Assembly: GCF_050003625.1 (NCBI RefSeq)
Contig: NC_134400.1
Span: 58,904,066 to 58,968,065 of the forward strand
DNA: 64,000 bases
Direction: 5' to 3'
Origin: Haematobia irritans
Lineage: Eukaryota; Arthropoda; Insecta; Diptera; Muscidae
The notes below the pieces were generated by a model. The model saw nothing but the letters and a program-made list of their open reading frames with translations, had not been told where the DNA came from and did no database searches. A program made the translations under genes and the position numbers. Of this stretch, positions 44,003 to 55,855 are shown piece after piece. Each line of letters starts with the position of its first letter. Position 1 is the first letter of the stretch.

Positions 44003-47000
44003 CGGGCATTTCTAGGAAGAGTTAAAAAGCAAAAGTGGGTATAGGGCATTAGCTCGGAGATAGGAGAATCCTCTCCCCCAAACGCCAGAGGCGTAGGTCA
44101 TCTAGTTAACGAGATAAAAGGGGGGACATTAATGTATTTTCTAAGAGCTAAACACATTGATGGGTCGCAGTTTTTAAAAAAAATTCAATTGAATCTATTA
44201 GCGTTAAGGGCGTAGAAGACTATTCTGGAGATTCCATGAGCGTAGCTGGGCTTTAAGTCTGAGGGGGGTCAATTATATTTAGGCCAATTTTGTGGGTCGA
44301 TTTTCGGGCATTTCTAGGAAGAGTTAAAAGGCAAAAGTGGGTATAGCATATTAGCCCCGAGCTAGGAGAATCCTCTCCCCCAAACGCCAGAGGCGTAGGT
44401 CATCTAGTTAACGAGATAAAAGGGGGGACATTAATGTAATTTCTAAGAGCTAAAAATATTGATGGGTCGCAGTTTTTAAAAAAAAAATCAATTGAATCTA
44501 TTAGCTTTAAGGGCGTAGAAGACTATTCTGGAGATTCCATGAGCGTAGCTGGGCTTTAAGTCTGATGGGGGGTCAATTATATTTAGGCCAATTTTCTGGG
44601 TCGATTTTCGGGCATTTCTAGGAAGAGTTAAAAGGCAAAAGTGGGTATAGGGCATTTGCTCGGAGATAGGAGAATCCTCTCCCCCAAACGCCAGAGGCGT
44701 AGGTCATCTAGTTAACGAGATAAAAGGGGGGACATTAATGTATTTTCTAAGAGCTAAAAACATTGATGGGTCGCAGTTTTTAAAAAAAATTCAATTGAAT
44801 CTATTAGCTTTAAGGGCGTAGAAGACTATTCTGGAGATTCCATGAGCGTAGCTGGGCTTTAAGTCTGAGGGGGGTCAATTATATTTAGGCCAATTTTGTG
44901 GGTCGATTTTCGGGCATTTCTAGGAAGAGTTAAAAGGCAAAAGTGGGTATAGCATATTAGCCCCGAGCTAGGAGAATCCTCTCCCCCAAACGCCAGAGGC
45001 GTAGGTCATCTAGTTAACGAGATAAAAGGGGGGACATTAATGTAATTTCTAAGAGCTAAAAATATTGATGGGTCGCAGTTTTTAAAAAAAAATTCAATTG
45101 AATCTATTAGCTTTAAGGGCGTAGAAGACTATTCTGGAGATTCCATGAGCGTAGCTGGGCTTTAAGTCTGATGGGGGGTCAATTATATTTAGGCCAATTT
45201 TCTGGGTCGATTTTCGGGCATTTCTAGGAAGAGTTAAAAGGCAAAAGTGGGTATAGGGCATTAGCTCGGAGATAGGAGAATCCTCTCCCCCAAACGCCAG
45301 AGGCGTAGGTCATCTAGTTAACGAGATAAAAGGGGGGACATTAATGTATTTTCTAAGAGCTAAACACATTGATGGGTCGCAGTTTTTAAAAAAAATTCAA
45401 TTGAATCTATTAGCGTTAAGGGCGTAGAAGACTATTCTGGAGATTCCATGAGCGTAGCTGGGCTTTAAGTCTGAGGGGGGTCAATTATATTTAGGCCAAT
45501 TTTGTGGGTCGATTTTCGGGCATTTCTAGGAAGAGTTAAAAGGCAAAAGTGGGTATAGCATATTAGCCCCGAGCTAGGAGAATCCTCTCCCCCAAACGCC
45601 AGAGGCGTAGGTCATCTAGTTAACGAGATAAAAGGGGGGACATTAATGTAATTTCTAAGAGCTAAAAATATTGATGGGTCGCAGTTTTTAAAAAAAAAAT
45701 CAATTGAATCTATTAGCTTTAAGGGCGTAGAAGACTATTCTGGAGATTCCATGAGCGTAGCTGGGCTTTAAGTCTGATGGGGGGTCAATTATATTTAGGC
45801 CAATTTTCTGGGTCGATTTTCGGGCATTTCTAGGAAGAGTTAAAAGGCAAAAGTGGGTATAGGGCATTTGCTCGGAGATAGGAGAATCCTCTCCCCCAAA
45901 CGCCAGAGGCGTAGGTCATCTAGTTAACGAGATAAAAGGGGGGACATTAATGTATTTTCTAAGAGCTAAAAACATTGATGGGTCGCAGTTTTTAAAAAAA
46001 ATTCAATTGAATCTATTAGCTTTAAGGGCGTAGAAGACTATTCTGGAGATTCCATGAGCGTAGCTGGGCTTTAAGTCTGAGGGGGGTCAATTATATTTAG
46101 GCCAATTTTGTGGGTCGATTTTCGGGCATTTCTAGGAAGAGTTAAAAGGCAAAAGTGGGTATAGCATATTAGCCCCGAGCTAGGAGAATCCTCTCCCCCA
46201 AACGCCAGAGGCGTAGGTCATCTAGTTAACGAGATAAAAGGGGGGACATTAATGTAATTTCTAAGAGCTAAAAATATTGATGGGTCGCAGTTTTTAAAAA
46301 AAAATTCAATTGAATCTATTAGCTTTAAGGGCGTAGAAGACTATTCTGGAGATTCCATGAGCGTAGCTGGGCTTTAAGTCTGATGGGGGGTCAATTATAT
46401 TTAGGCCAATTTTCTGGGTCGATTTTCGGGCATTTCTAGGAAGAGTTAAAAGGCAAAAGTGGGTATAGGGCATTAGCTCGGAGATAGGAGAATCCTCTCC
46501 CCCAAACGCCAGAGGCGTAGGTCATCTAGTTAACGAGATAAAAGGGGGGACATTAATGTATTTTCTAAGAGCTAAAAACATTGATGGGTCACAGTTTTTA
46601 AAAAAAATTCAATTGAATCTATTAGCTTTAAGGGCGTAGAAGACTATTCTGGAGATTCCATGAGCGTAGCTGGGCTTTAAGTCTGATGGGGGGTCAATTA
46701 TATTTAGGCCAATTTTCTGGGTCGATTTTCGGGCATTTCTAGGAAGAGTTAAAAGGCAAAAGTTGGTATAGGGCATTAGCTCGGAGATAGGAGAATACTC
46801 TCCCCCAAACGCCAGAGGCGTAGGTCATCTAGTTAACGAGATAAAAGGGGGGACATTAATGTATTTTCTAAGAGCTAAAAACATTGATGGGTCGCAGTTT
46901 TTAAAAAAAATTCAATTGAATCTATTAGCTTTAAGGGCGTAGAAGACTATTCTGGAGATTCCATGAGCGTAGCTGGGCTTTAAGTCTGATGGGGGGTCAA

Positions 47001-48388
47001 TTATATTTAGGCCAATTTTCTGGGTCGATTTTCGGGCATTTCTAGGAAGAGTTAAAAGGCAAAAGTGGGTATAGCATATTAGCCCCGAGCTAGGAGAATC
47101 CTCTCCCCCAAACGCCAGAGGCGTAGGTCATCTAGTTAACGAGATAAAAGGGGGGACATTAATGTATTTTCTAAGAGCTAAAAACATTGATGGGTCGCAG
47201 TTTTTAAAAAAAATTCAATTGAATCTATTAGCTTTAAGGGCGTAGAAGACTATTCTGGAGATTCCATGAGCGTAGCTGGGCTTTAAGTCTGATGGGGGGT
47301 CAATTATATTTAGGCCAATTTTCTGGGTCGATTTTCGGGCATTTCTAGGAAGAGTTAAAAGGCAAAAGTGGGTATAGCATATTAGCCCCGAGCTAGGAGA
47401 ATCCTCTCCCCCAAACGCCAGAGGCGTAGGTCATCTAGTTAACGAGATAAAAGGGGGGACATTAATGTAATTTCTAAGAGCTAAAAATATTGATGGGTCG
47501 CAGTTTTTAAAAAAAATTCAATTGAATCTATTAGCTTTAAGGGCGTAGAAGACTATTCTGGAGATTCCATGAGCGTAGCTGGGCTTTAAGTCTGATGGGG
47601 GGTCAATTATATTTAGGCCAATTTTCTGGGTCGATTTTCGGGCATTTCTAGGAAGAGTTAAAAGGCAATAGTGGGTATAGGGCATTAGCTCGGAGATAGG
47701 AGAATCCTCTTCCCCAAACGCCAGAGGCGTAGGTCATCTAGTTAACGAGATAAAAGGGGGGACATTAATGTATTTTCTAAGAGCTAAAAACATTGATGGG
47801 TCGCAGTTTTTAAAAAAAATTCAATTGAATCTATTAGCTTTAAGGGCGTAGAAGACTATTCTGGAGATTCCATGAGCGTAGCTGGGCTTTAAGTCTGAGG
47901 GGGGTCAATTATATTTAGACCAATTTTGTGGGTCGATTTTCGGGCATTTCTAGGAAGAGTTAAAAGGCAAAAGTGGGTATAGCATATTAGCCCCGAGCTA
48001 GGAGAATCCTCTCCCCCAAACGCCAGAGGCGTAGGTCATCTAGTTAACGAGAAAAAAGGGGGGACATTAATGTAATTTCTAAGAGCTAAAAATATTGATG
48101 GGTCGCAGTTTAAAAAAAAAATCAATTGAATCTATTAGCTTTAAGGGCGTAGAAGACTATTCTGGAGATTCCATGAGCGTAGCTGGGCTTTAAGTCTGAG
48201 GGGGGTCAATTATATTTAGGCCAATTTTGTGGGTCGATTTTCGGACATTTCTAGGAAGAGTTAAAAGGCAAAAGTGGGTATAGCATATTAGCCCCAAGCT
48301 AGGAGAAACCTCTCCCCCAAACGCCAGAGGCGTAGGTCATCTAGTTAACGAGATAAAGGGGGGCAATTATATTTAGACCAATTATTAC
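44003..48388 (+). repeat. Satellite array, ~303-bp monomer, 14 units plus a partial
   Basis: Units begin CGGGCATTTCTAGGAAGAG at 44003, 44305, 44609, 44911, 45215, 45517, 45821, 46123, 46427, 46730, 47033, 47336, 47639, 47941 and 48242. Lengths are 301-304 bp. Two monomer types alternate: type a (GGGCATTAGCTCGGAGATAGG) and type b (GCATATTAGCCCCGAGCTAGG). 44003-45214 and 45215-46426 are the same four-unit block of 1,212 bp. The monomer includes the palindromes ACGCCAGAGGCGT and GTTAAC. No open frame spans units. The last unit is truncated and diverged. Confidence 0.97.
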
Positions 48389-49239
48389 GGATACTTCTCT
48401 TCCAAATTTGAATAAAGCACACTTTGATATAGAATTCTACGCCTGTGCAAATTTCGTTTGGAAAGCAACATTTGAGTTGCTTATGTATAGTTTACAGGAT
48501 AAAAATTTAACCAAATTATTATGATATCTCACGAAATGTTCGCTAACATAGGGTGCCAAACGTATGTCTGTTCAAATTCTCCCGTTTCTGTAAAATCATT
48601 CATAAATGTATGCTACAGATATTCTGCCATTAAGATACGTCAAAATTCACATTTATTTTTGTTTTTTACAAATAAGTTTTTTAATGAATATTACTTGAAA
48701 AAGTAGCGAACAGACCTACATTCATTAAATTGTTGTGCTATTAAACCCGTTTACATTTTGTTTACTGTGGAGGGAAAATATGCGAGAAAAAGACAATATG
48801 GTATGTGTGTCGTCTATTGTAAGTAACATTAAGAGAACAAGACAAGGACACCTGTATTCATTTCAAACATTCATGATTTCAATGGATTCAGCCGAGAGTT
48901 GCCATGTGTTCTTTTATAAAATCCCCAAAAATGTGTAGTAAGCGTAATGCGCCTGTCGTGCTATACCTTTATTTATTCAATAATGTTTATTGCAATGATA
49001 TTTTTAACAAAATTGAATTTCATAACATTCTTTATTTTCTTACAATATGTGATTTTATTATTTTTCCCCTTCTTGAAAAAGGATTTTTTGAAATTTCGTA
49101 GGGAACTTTCAAAAATCCCTTTGGCATCACTGTTGGAATAATAAAGTTCATTCGCTGTGTGCACTAATGGCGCTTTTTTTTTTCGCCGAAATCAAGCTGA
49201 ACACAATTTATCAAATTTGGCCGACTTTTGATAAACTAA
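48389..49239. other. Spacer, no recognised gene
   Basis: AT-rich with several 60-70-codon frames on both strands that carry no recognisable domain. Confidence 0.35.
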
Positions 49240-49697
49240 TTGTTGCTCAAGACTATAAAAATGCGCGTCGATCTGTGTCAACGGCGTTTACAATCAGAAA
49301 ATACTTGGGAACCAGAGGAAAACCTCGAATGTCAAGATTTAACTCAATCTTTCGAGCAACAAAGAGCAAAAGATGAGGCTGGCGCTGGCGCAACAACAAG
49401 CTCAAAGCTACTGAAAAATCATCAGGCTGTGATCGATCAAATTCTATTGGCAATAAACGCAAAAATCATCAGGCAATAAAAAGAAGCTCACATATGTCGG
49501 ATAATGAATCTGTATTCGATATTTCAACTAGACATTCAGAGTTGTTTGGTTTCGATGAGCTTGTACAAGCTGAAAACACTCCAATGGTGGTTCATAATTC
49601 CGTATTCAATTCAAAGGAGTCGTTCAGGCTGAATTGGTGGCCAGGTCAGGCTGTCCAAAGTCATAATTTTTATAGTGAAAAACACGTCGAACCTTAA
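49240..49697 (+). pseudogene. Decayed HP1-like chromodomain sequence
   Basis: One frame reads SENTWEPEENLECQDL followed by TQSFEQQRAKDE. That is the second half of an HP1-type chromodomain (the ENTWEPxxNL strand and C-terminal helix). A neighbouring frame immediately before it gives a plausible preceding strand, implying a frameshift. Downstream, in another frame, is a hinge-like Ser/Lys-rich stretch and GFDELVQAE, reminiscent of the GFDRGL start of a chromoshadow domain. HP1 proteins bind methylated histone H3 Lys9. Broken frames indicate a dead copy. The chromoshadow match is weak. Confidence 0.5.
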
Positions 49698-49918
49698 TAT
49701 GAGTACTAAGTACGAGTTTAGCTGATAAAATCAGAAACAAATTTGCAAAAACGGAATTAAATTATACTTCGTTAATGCAAATTTTAATATAACTTGATGG
49801 GGATAGCCCAAAGCAACTATTCATAAAGTTAATATTCATTGAAATGGATTATTAAATAAGAGTAATCGTGAAAAATGACGATTTTAACGGCTAAATTCGA
49901 ACTTAATAACCACATTTA
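49697..49918. mobile_element. Small MITE, second copy
   Basis: ATATGAGTACTAAGTACGAG at the left and the near complement ATTCGAACTTAATAACCACA at the right. It belongs to the same family as 11958-12178. It is immediately downstream of the chromodomain remnant. Confidence 0.6.
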
Positions 49919-51321
49919 TCATTAAACCCCTTAAAGTCAAACATTTAAAAAGTATTTTTTAGTATATTTTGCAATTTTTTGGGTACAAGATAATCTACAA
50001 TGAACTTGAAAAACAGTAAATTATAATTTGAATAAAATTATCTTTAAATAAAATCTGTGGACACATTGAAAGAAGTGTTTTTGTTTTCTGAAGAACGAGA
50101 TTTTAGACAGTTTTTCTTTTGAAGCTAAAAGCAAATAAAATTCATTCTGAATTTCGTTTGTCTAAAATTTCGTTCCGGAGGAATGTATTTTCCTTGGAAG
50201 CCTAAGATATTTATCAATAAATCGTCATATAAATCATCGATCCCATATCTTTTGGCTCATTATTTGATTTCAAATGTTAGGCAAGGATACGAATGTCGTC
50301 GCTACGATAGAGCTAGTATCAATCCAGTCAGAATGCAATTCTTACTCCTTTGAACGGGTAACCGGAGCTACATTGATAGCTTCCACTGGAAAACAGATGT
50401 TTTCCAATCATTGTGAGGAATCTTCTTGGATTTGGTGACATTCATTGCTACTTTGATTGTACGCAGGAAATAGAGACATAATTGGTAACCATATGCAGCG
50501 GTCGTATGTTGAAGCTGCAGAAACAAAACACAAAAACTGAGCATATCTAGGACAAAAATAAATACTGCGCGTACAAATGCATCAATTTACACTCGCAACT
50601 CAAAACAGCGATTATTAGGAATATTATTATATAAACAAACAATTCAACCAAATCCATTATCCATATTTAACATTGCGGCGCATTTGTGGCGAAAAAGTAT
50701 TGCCAGTACGCTTTGAATAAAAATTAATGAACTCATTACACACAGCAATCCTAGGTGGCATCACAAAGAAATATTTGAGCCAGAGAGAATAAAAATACAA
50801 GAGGACGAAACTGTGAAGCGAAACTGCATCAGTAGGTGGCAGTCATGAGGAAAATTTCTCTAATATCATGCAGTTTTTGTCGGCGCTTCTTTCAAATATC
50901 ATACAGTTTGCGTCGGTGTCACCCAGTTCAGTTCTCTGCCGACTTTACGAAACGTAAAGAAAATAGCATTTAAAACCTACTTTGTAGTAACAAATGTTTT
51001 TTTATAAATGTTTTCATTCCATTAAATTTTTTGGCAGACAATTTGAAATTATAACTGCCGATGCCTTTATAAACAATTTATCAAAACAGCGCTTCGGCCG
51101 CAACGTCGGTAATACCAAAGCTGCAGATATTGTGCGACATCTATACGGTTGACATTTGTTGTTTTTGTAGAAGAGAAATTTTCATCCTCTGGTGTTAACA
51201 TTCTCTCTGATTTTAGTTCAAGCCATTTACTGCAAATACACAAAGATTTGCCTTGCTTTCGTTACTTTCTTAAGCCTAGTAGTAAGATCACGTTTTCGAA
51301 AACGAAAAGCTGTTATACTTA
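49919..51321. other. Spacer, no recognised gene
   Basis: Mostly AT-rich. The more balanced stretch at about 50690-50960 contains no convincing frame. A block at 50090-50180 echoes the CCTCCCAAACGAAATTTT phrase of copy D in diverged form. Confidence 0.3.
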
Positions 51322-51995
51322 TGCGCCTTGCAGACTATAAGTTTATCCGGACGCAGAGAATGAAGCCGACCCATTTTTGTCGGCGGCGGCTGACATTTTT
51401 TTTGCCTCCAGCGGCGGCGGCTTGACGGCTAAGCCGATATAAATTTGTCTATTCGGCGGCGGACAATTATCCCTTATGAAATCAATTTGTAGTTATCCGA
51501 ATGGTAATGAGATTAGTTGTACAACCAATCCTACAACCAAATTTACATTTTATTCAAATTTTCTGAGCGAAAGTTTTGCAAAATTATTACAGCAACTTTA
51601 TACTGATTGATTTTGGGTGGAAAGTTAAATATTTTGGCAAAAAATACAACAATTATTAATACATTTTTTGATTTAAATCAATATTTTTGATTAATTGGCG
51701 GCTAATTTTGAGTCGTGATGAGTCGACATATTTGGCGGCGGCTTCGACTGGCAAAAACTGGTCGGCGACGGCTAAAATCGGCGGCGCGACTCGGCGGCTT
51801 CATTCTCTGTCCGGACGACATTGGTCGTGTCGAAACATATCCCATATATTGGCCCCATTATAAGTTAAGTCCGAAGGCATAATCGATACTGCTGCATGTT
51901 TATAGGATCGATAACACATTTACCGATTATTTAATCATCAACGAATTGTCGCATCGATTGGCCACCCTGTAAGATTCCTTACAAACACAAGGAGA
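51322..51995 (-). mobile_element. Harbinger-like MITE, reverse copy, interrupted
   Basis: It starts TGCGCCTTGCAGACTATAAG and follows the reverse of the intact copy at 53340-53581 to about 51990. It is split by the hAT MITE at 51354-51809. Confidence 0.65.
51354..51809. mobile_element. hAT MITE with 8-bp duplication, copy 1 (456 bp)
   Basis: Ends CAGAGAATGAAGCCG and complement. The flanking repeats are TCCGGACG (51346-51353 and 51810-51817). The same site, uninterrupted, is in the MITE at about 53548. The subterminal regions are runs of CGG/CCG triplets, unlike the AT-rich surroundings. It is non-coding. Confidence 0.93.
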
Positions 51996-52240
51996 GTATT
52001 ATGCGTCGTCCAAAAATATAAGTTTTTCCGGACGGAATGTCTGTATTTGCAAAGAATCTTACAGTGTGGCCAATCGATACGAATTGTCGGCGATGACTAA
52101 ATAATCGGTAAATGTGTTATCGATCCCATAAACATGCAGCATTATCGATTATGCCTTCGGACTTAACTTATAGTGTGGCCAATATCTGGGATATGTTCGA
52201 CACGAGCACTGTAGTCCGGATACACTTATAGTCTGGTTCG
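51996..52240 (+). mobile_element. Harbinger-like MITE, forward copy facing the previous one
   Basis: It matches 53340-53581 from TTTTTCCGGACGGAATG to ACTTATAGTCTG. With the reverse copy it forms a large inverted repeat centred near 52000. Confidence 0.65.
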
Positions 52241-52499
52241 GTTTTCGAACGGATTTTACTTTCGCCATTACTTTTTCTAAAACAATCAAAATTATAAATG
52301 GAAATAAATATATTCCTGTTAAATCTTATTCAAATCTATATGAAAAAGACAATGCGTATCAATTGAGTTAATTTATCTGATTTTAATTGCACTATGTGAC
52401 GGCCACCATATGACATATAGAATACATTTCGATCTGTTTACATCGTACGTATGAATTATCGTACAACTTGTTGAAGTATAGGCGATTATGATTTCTGTA
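52241..52499. other. Spacer
   Basis: No feature recognised. Confidence 0.3.
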
Positions 52500-52990
52500 C
52501 AGAGAATGAAGCCGCCGAGTCGCGCCGCAGATTTTAGCCGCCGCCGAGTCGCGCCGCAGATTTTAGCCGCCGCCGACCAGTTTTTGCCAGTCGACGCCGC
52601 CGCCGAATATATCGACTCATCTCGACTCAAATTTAGCCGCCAAGTAATCAAATATATTGATTTAAATCAGAAAAATGTATTAGTAATTGTTGTAGTTTTT
52701 GCCAAAATATTGAACCTTCCACTTACAATCAATCAGTATCAAGTAGCTATAGTAATTTTGCAGAAATTTTGTTCAGAAAATTTGAATCAAATGTAAATTT
52801 GATTGTAAGATTTGTTGTACAACTTATCTCATTGCCATTCGGATAACTTCAAATTGATTTTATAATGGATAATTGTCCGCCGCCGAATAGACAAATTTAT
52901 ATCGGCTTAGCCATCAAGCCGCCGCCGCCGCCGGAATCAAAAATGTAGTGTCAGCCGCCGCCGACAAAAATGGGTCGGCTTCATTCTCTG
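52500..52990. mobile_element. hAT MITE with 8-bp duplication, copy 2 (491 bp)
   Basis: Same ends as copy 1, opposite internal orientation. The flanking repeats are TTTCTGTA (52492-52499 and 52991-52998). A ~33-bp segment (GCCGAGTCGCGCCGCAGATT region) is tandemly duplicated near the left end. The open frames are artefacts of the GCC repeats. Confidence 0.93.
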
Positions 52991-52998
52991 TTTCTGTA

Positions 52999-53339
52999 TT
53001 TTTTATTTTCTGTAGAGATATGGATATATACTATTGGAAGGGAAAAGTTGTACAATGGTGGTAGTATGTTTTTGTTACACCATTACAGTTATCTAATGTC
53101 TCCACAGACAATATTTTATCGTTTCTTTATATTTCATAATATGGACAACCTTTAGATATTTGGGGAATTTCATTTCTTGCTAGGGAATTTCCGGCATGCC
53201 TCATATTAGGCGACATTCTTTTGCGCAAGACGCGTATATTAGGGCAGATTCGCCATTTACCTTTATTAACTGTTGCCATCATTATGCTTTAATCTCAAGG
53301 ATGATCTATATAAGGGTCATGTTAAGGTGGGTAGCCTAA
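52999..53339. other. Spacer, no gene seen
   Basis: AT-rich, no repeat recognised. Confidence 0.3.
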
Positions 53340-53581
53340 TGCGCTTTACAGACTATCAGTTATTCCGGACGGAATGACGGTGTTTGTAAAGAATCTTACA
53401 TTGTGCCGGATCGATACGACTTGTCGGCGATGACTAAATAATCGGTAAATGTGTTATCGATCCCATAAACATGCAGCAGTATCGATTATGCCTTCGGACT
53501 TAACTTATAATGTGCACAATATATGGGATATGTTCGACACGAGCACTGTCGTCCGGAATAACTGATAGTCTGTAAAGCGCA
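53340..53581. mobile_element. Harbinger-like MITE, intact copy (242 bp)
   Basis: The terminal ~32 bp are perfect inverted repeats beginning TGCGCTTTACAGACTATCAG. TAA lies on both sides (53337-53339 and 53582-53584). A TAA (TWA) duplication suits PIF/Harbinger. It is non-coding. Confidence 0.85.
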
Positions 53582-53584
53582 TAA

Positions 53585-54030
53585 CAAACCACATCCACCA
53601 GGTTCGATGAATCATTAAAAAATCAATTTCATTCCCTGTATTTTATAAAAACGTTTATAGAATGTCCGTCCGCCTTTCTGTTATAAAAAAATTCAAATTC
53701 GAATTTCTACTTGTCCGTTGTTGAAAAATAAAAAAAAAATAAAAAGAGAAATTATTATCAACACCAGGCACTTCATATTTTAAATGGATGGATAATAACG
53801 GATTGAAACTCACATTTCCGGCGAGCTACAGCCGCAGCTTAAATTCATAGTGCCACCGTTAATACCACAAACCTTGTCCATCACAACTATTTTAATAAAG
53901 TAACCGCGAAAAGCAAACATACTTCCGCCATTAATCGCCCAAAAAACATACGTTGCCGTTATGTTACGGCTACGTTACATTTTTAGATGCATAACCAGGC
54001 CTCAAGCTGACTTAAATATGCGTACTCGGC
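53585..54030. other. Spacer, no gene seen
   Basis: AT-rich at left, more balanced at 53820-54030. Any first exon of the gene at 54356 should lie here or further left, but none can be identified. Confidence 0.3.
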
Positions 54031-54352
54031 GTCGGTCAATTAAAACATGAAACTAGACGTATCCGAACCACTATGAGATTAATCGTACAACCCATCTTAA
54101 TATCTAATTTATGTATTAATCACTCCTTTTGTACATGATATTTGTTAAATTATTATAAAATCGTAATATTGAAAGATTAACCTCTTTCTTTGGGCAGGGA
54201 ATGGGAAAGAGATGAAGCTTTTTCAGATATTAAAGAATGTATATCGACTTATTGGTGGCTACATTACAATCGATATACGCTGAGTTATTTGGCGATGACG
54301 GCGACAAATAGGCGGTAAAATAAGCAGCGCGATTTTACGGCTTCATTCTCTG
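54031..54352. mobile_element. hAT MITE, 5'-worn copy 3
   Basis: The right end GGCTTCATTCTCTG is intact. Internal phrases (GAGATTAATCGTACAACC, CGGCGACAAATAGGCGG) match copies 1 and 2 with divergence. The left end is not identifiable. It abuts the exon at 54356. Confidence 0.65.
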
Positions 54353-54355
54353 ATA

Positions 54356-54518
54356 GTGACTTGCACATTTAAACCAACGACAGAAATTCTTCAACAAACA
54401 TCATTCCAAGAGAATTTTAAAGTTGAATTTACTGAAGTAGAATTACCAACTAAAAATAAAAACGTTAAGCAAAAGTTTTGAAGCATCTTCCAAAAAGTGT
54501 AAATTTGAATATACGCAG
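54356..54518 (+). CDS. Exon a of the transposase-Ulp1 gene (candidate, one frame change)
   Basis: A coding-like frame (TCTFKPTTEILQQTSF...) is followed, after a single-base shift in an A run near 54471, by KVLKHLPKSVNLNIR. The donor is AG/GTATTC at 54518/54519. The reading phase (2) fits the next exon. The left boundary is the hAT MITE, which may have removed the true start. The frame change could be a real lesion or an assembly error. No domain is recognised in this part. Confidence 0.4.
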
Positions 54519-54632
54519 GTATTCCTTAAAAGCACAATACTTTTTTTAAAACCATTGGTGCAAATAGCATGCATCAAGTTTGCTAATTCTCCATCTGCCG
54601 TAATAATTTAAGCAAAATCTTCCTTTTTGTAG

Positions 54633-54858
54633 AACAATGTCCGGAAATCAACTTGTGAATTATGTCGTCAAATTGTTGTATCTTGGTTCTGATGAGCATC
54701 AACAAGGAAACAAACCGAGCTTTACGCGTTTAAACCAAAGCGGGGGATTTTTCGATACAATGTTTTCGTACCTGAGAGGTGTTCATCATTTTACCAAAAG
54801 GAATATATCCGATAATTTGGCAAATAAACGGAAATTTTGGCAATTGATTGTCCGAACT
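54633..54858 (+). CDS. Exon b of the transposase-Ulp1 gene (candidate)
   Basis: The acceptor CCTTTTTGTAG ends at 54632, giving a 114-bp intron. The frame (MSGNQLVNYVVKLLYLGS... to ...KFWQLIVRT) is open without stops. The ATG at 54637 could alternatively be the start of translation. A donor GTTAGT follows at 54859 in phase 0, which fits exon c exactly. A 31-bp tandem duplication (54846-54907) has created a second, stronger donor (GTAAGT at 54890) that would shift the frame. Confidence 0.5.
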
Positions 54859-55271
54859 GTTAGTAAAATTATTGACGATTGTCCGAACTGTAAGTAAAAT
54901 AGAATTAGCATTGGTAGAGAAATTCGCCATTAAAAACTCATTTTGCAATACTGAGTTTTGATCAGATTTTTTAGAAGAATTCAGAGATTCACTCTGTCGT
55001 CCAATCAACCAAATATTTGGTTAAAATTTTCACATTCTGTATATATATAGTTATTGCTATTGACTTTTTATGTTAAATAGTTTATATTGCATCTCTATCA
55101 CGCGCTTGAAGTAACTATAATATTCCTAATTTGAATTACTTTTTGCTTACTTTAATCAAAATGAACTAATAACGTTAAAAAAAATTCTATACAAATGAAG
55201 TTTGAAAACGTTTTCCTAGAACTGGTGAAGTTTACTAAATTGCGTTCGTAAGTTTCTCAAATGAGTACATT

Positions 55272-55640
55272 TTCATACCCTGCGCACCACTGTGGATTAC
55301 ATATAAGTTGGGTGTTGCATATGTTTGCAACACCCAGAAGGAGACTAGATACACACACATTGTGTCTTTGGAAATAATGATCAAGTCGGTAGCCATGTCC
55401 GTCCGTCATTCCTTTTTCTAAGTCTAGGTCGCAGTCCAATCGTCTTAAAATTTGGCACAAATGTGTTTAAGTCAGAATAGAACTTTTTAATTTTGGTAGA
55501 AATCGGTTCCAATTTAGAAATAGCTTCCATATATATCTTTCGCCCGATATGCACTTATATTACTACAGAGTCCAAACTTTTAATCCGATTTTCATGAAAT
55601 TTTGCACTGCGACTAGAATTCACATTCTTACTATGGGGTA
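55272..55640 (+). mobile_element. mini-me/DINE-1-like element, family B, 5' fragment
   Basis: ACCCTGCGCACCACTGTGG start, GTCCGTCCGTC tract at about 55398, one and a half units. It is more diverged than copies 1 and 2. Confidence 0.65.
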
Positions 55641-55855
55641 TGTTCCGATATTCGGTATCACAAATGTTGGTCTGGAGAATGACACAGGCTATAATATATT
55701 AACTTTTTTGTATCATGTTGCAATTCGTAAAATGTTTTTGTTATATTTTTGTAAAATAAAACAACGTTTTACTTAATGGTGGGTTCACTTTTTATGGGTG
55801 TGTAAAACCATACGCGTTATCGACATGTTAATGTATCTAGTAGAAACAAGTATAT

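Noticed and set aside
44003..48388. CRISPR-like array
   Set aside because: Units are ~303 bp, contiguous and without unique spacers; it is a tandem satellite.
51149..52796. Frames with Ala/Arg-rich ends at 51192-51425 and 52373-52796
   Set aside because: They arise from CCG/CGG triplets in the hAT MITEs.
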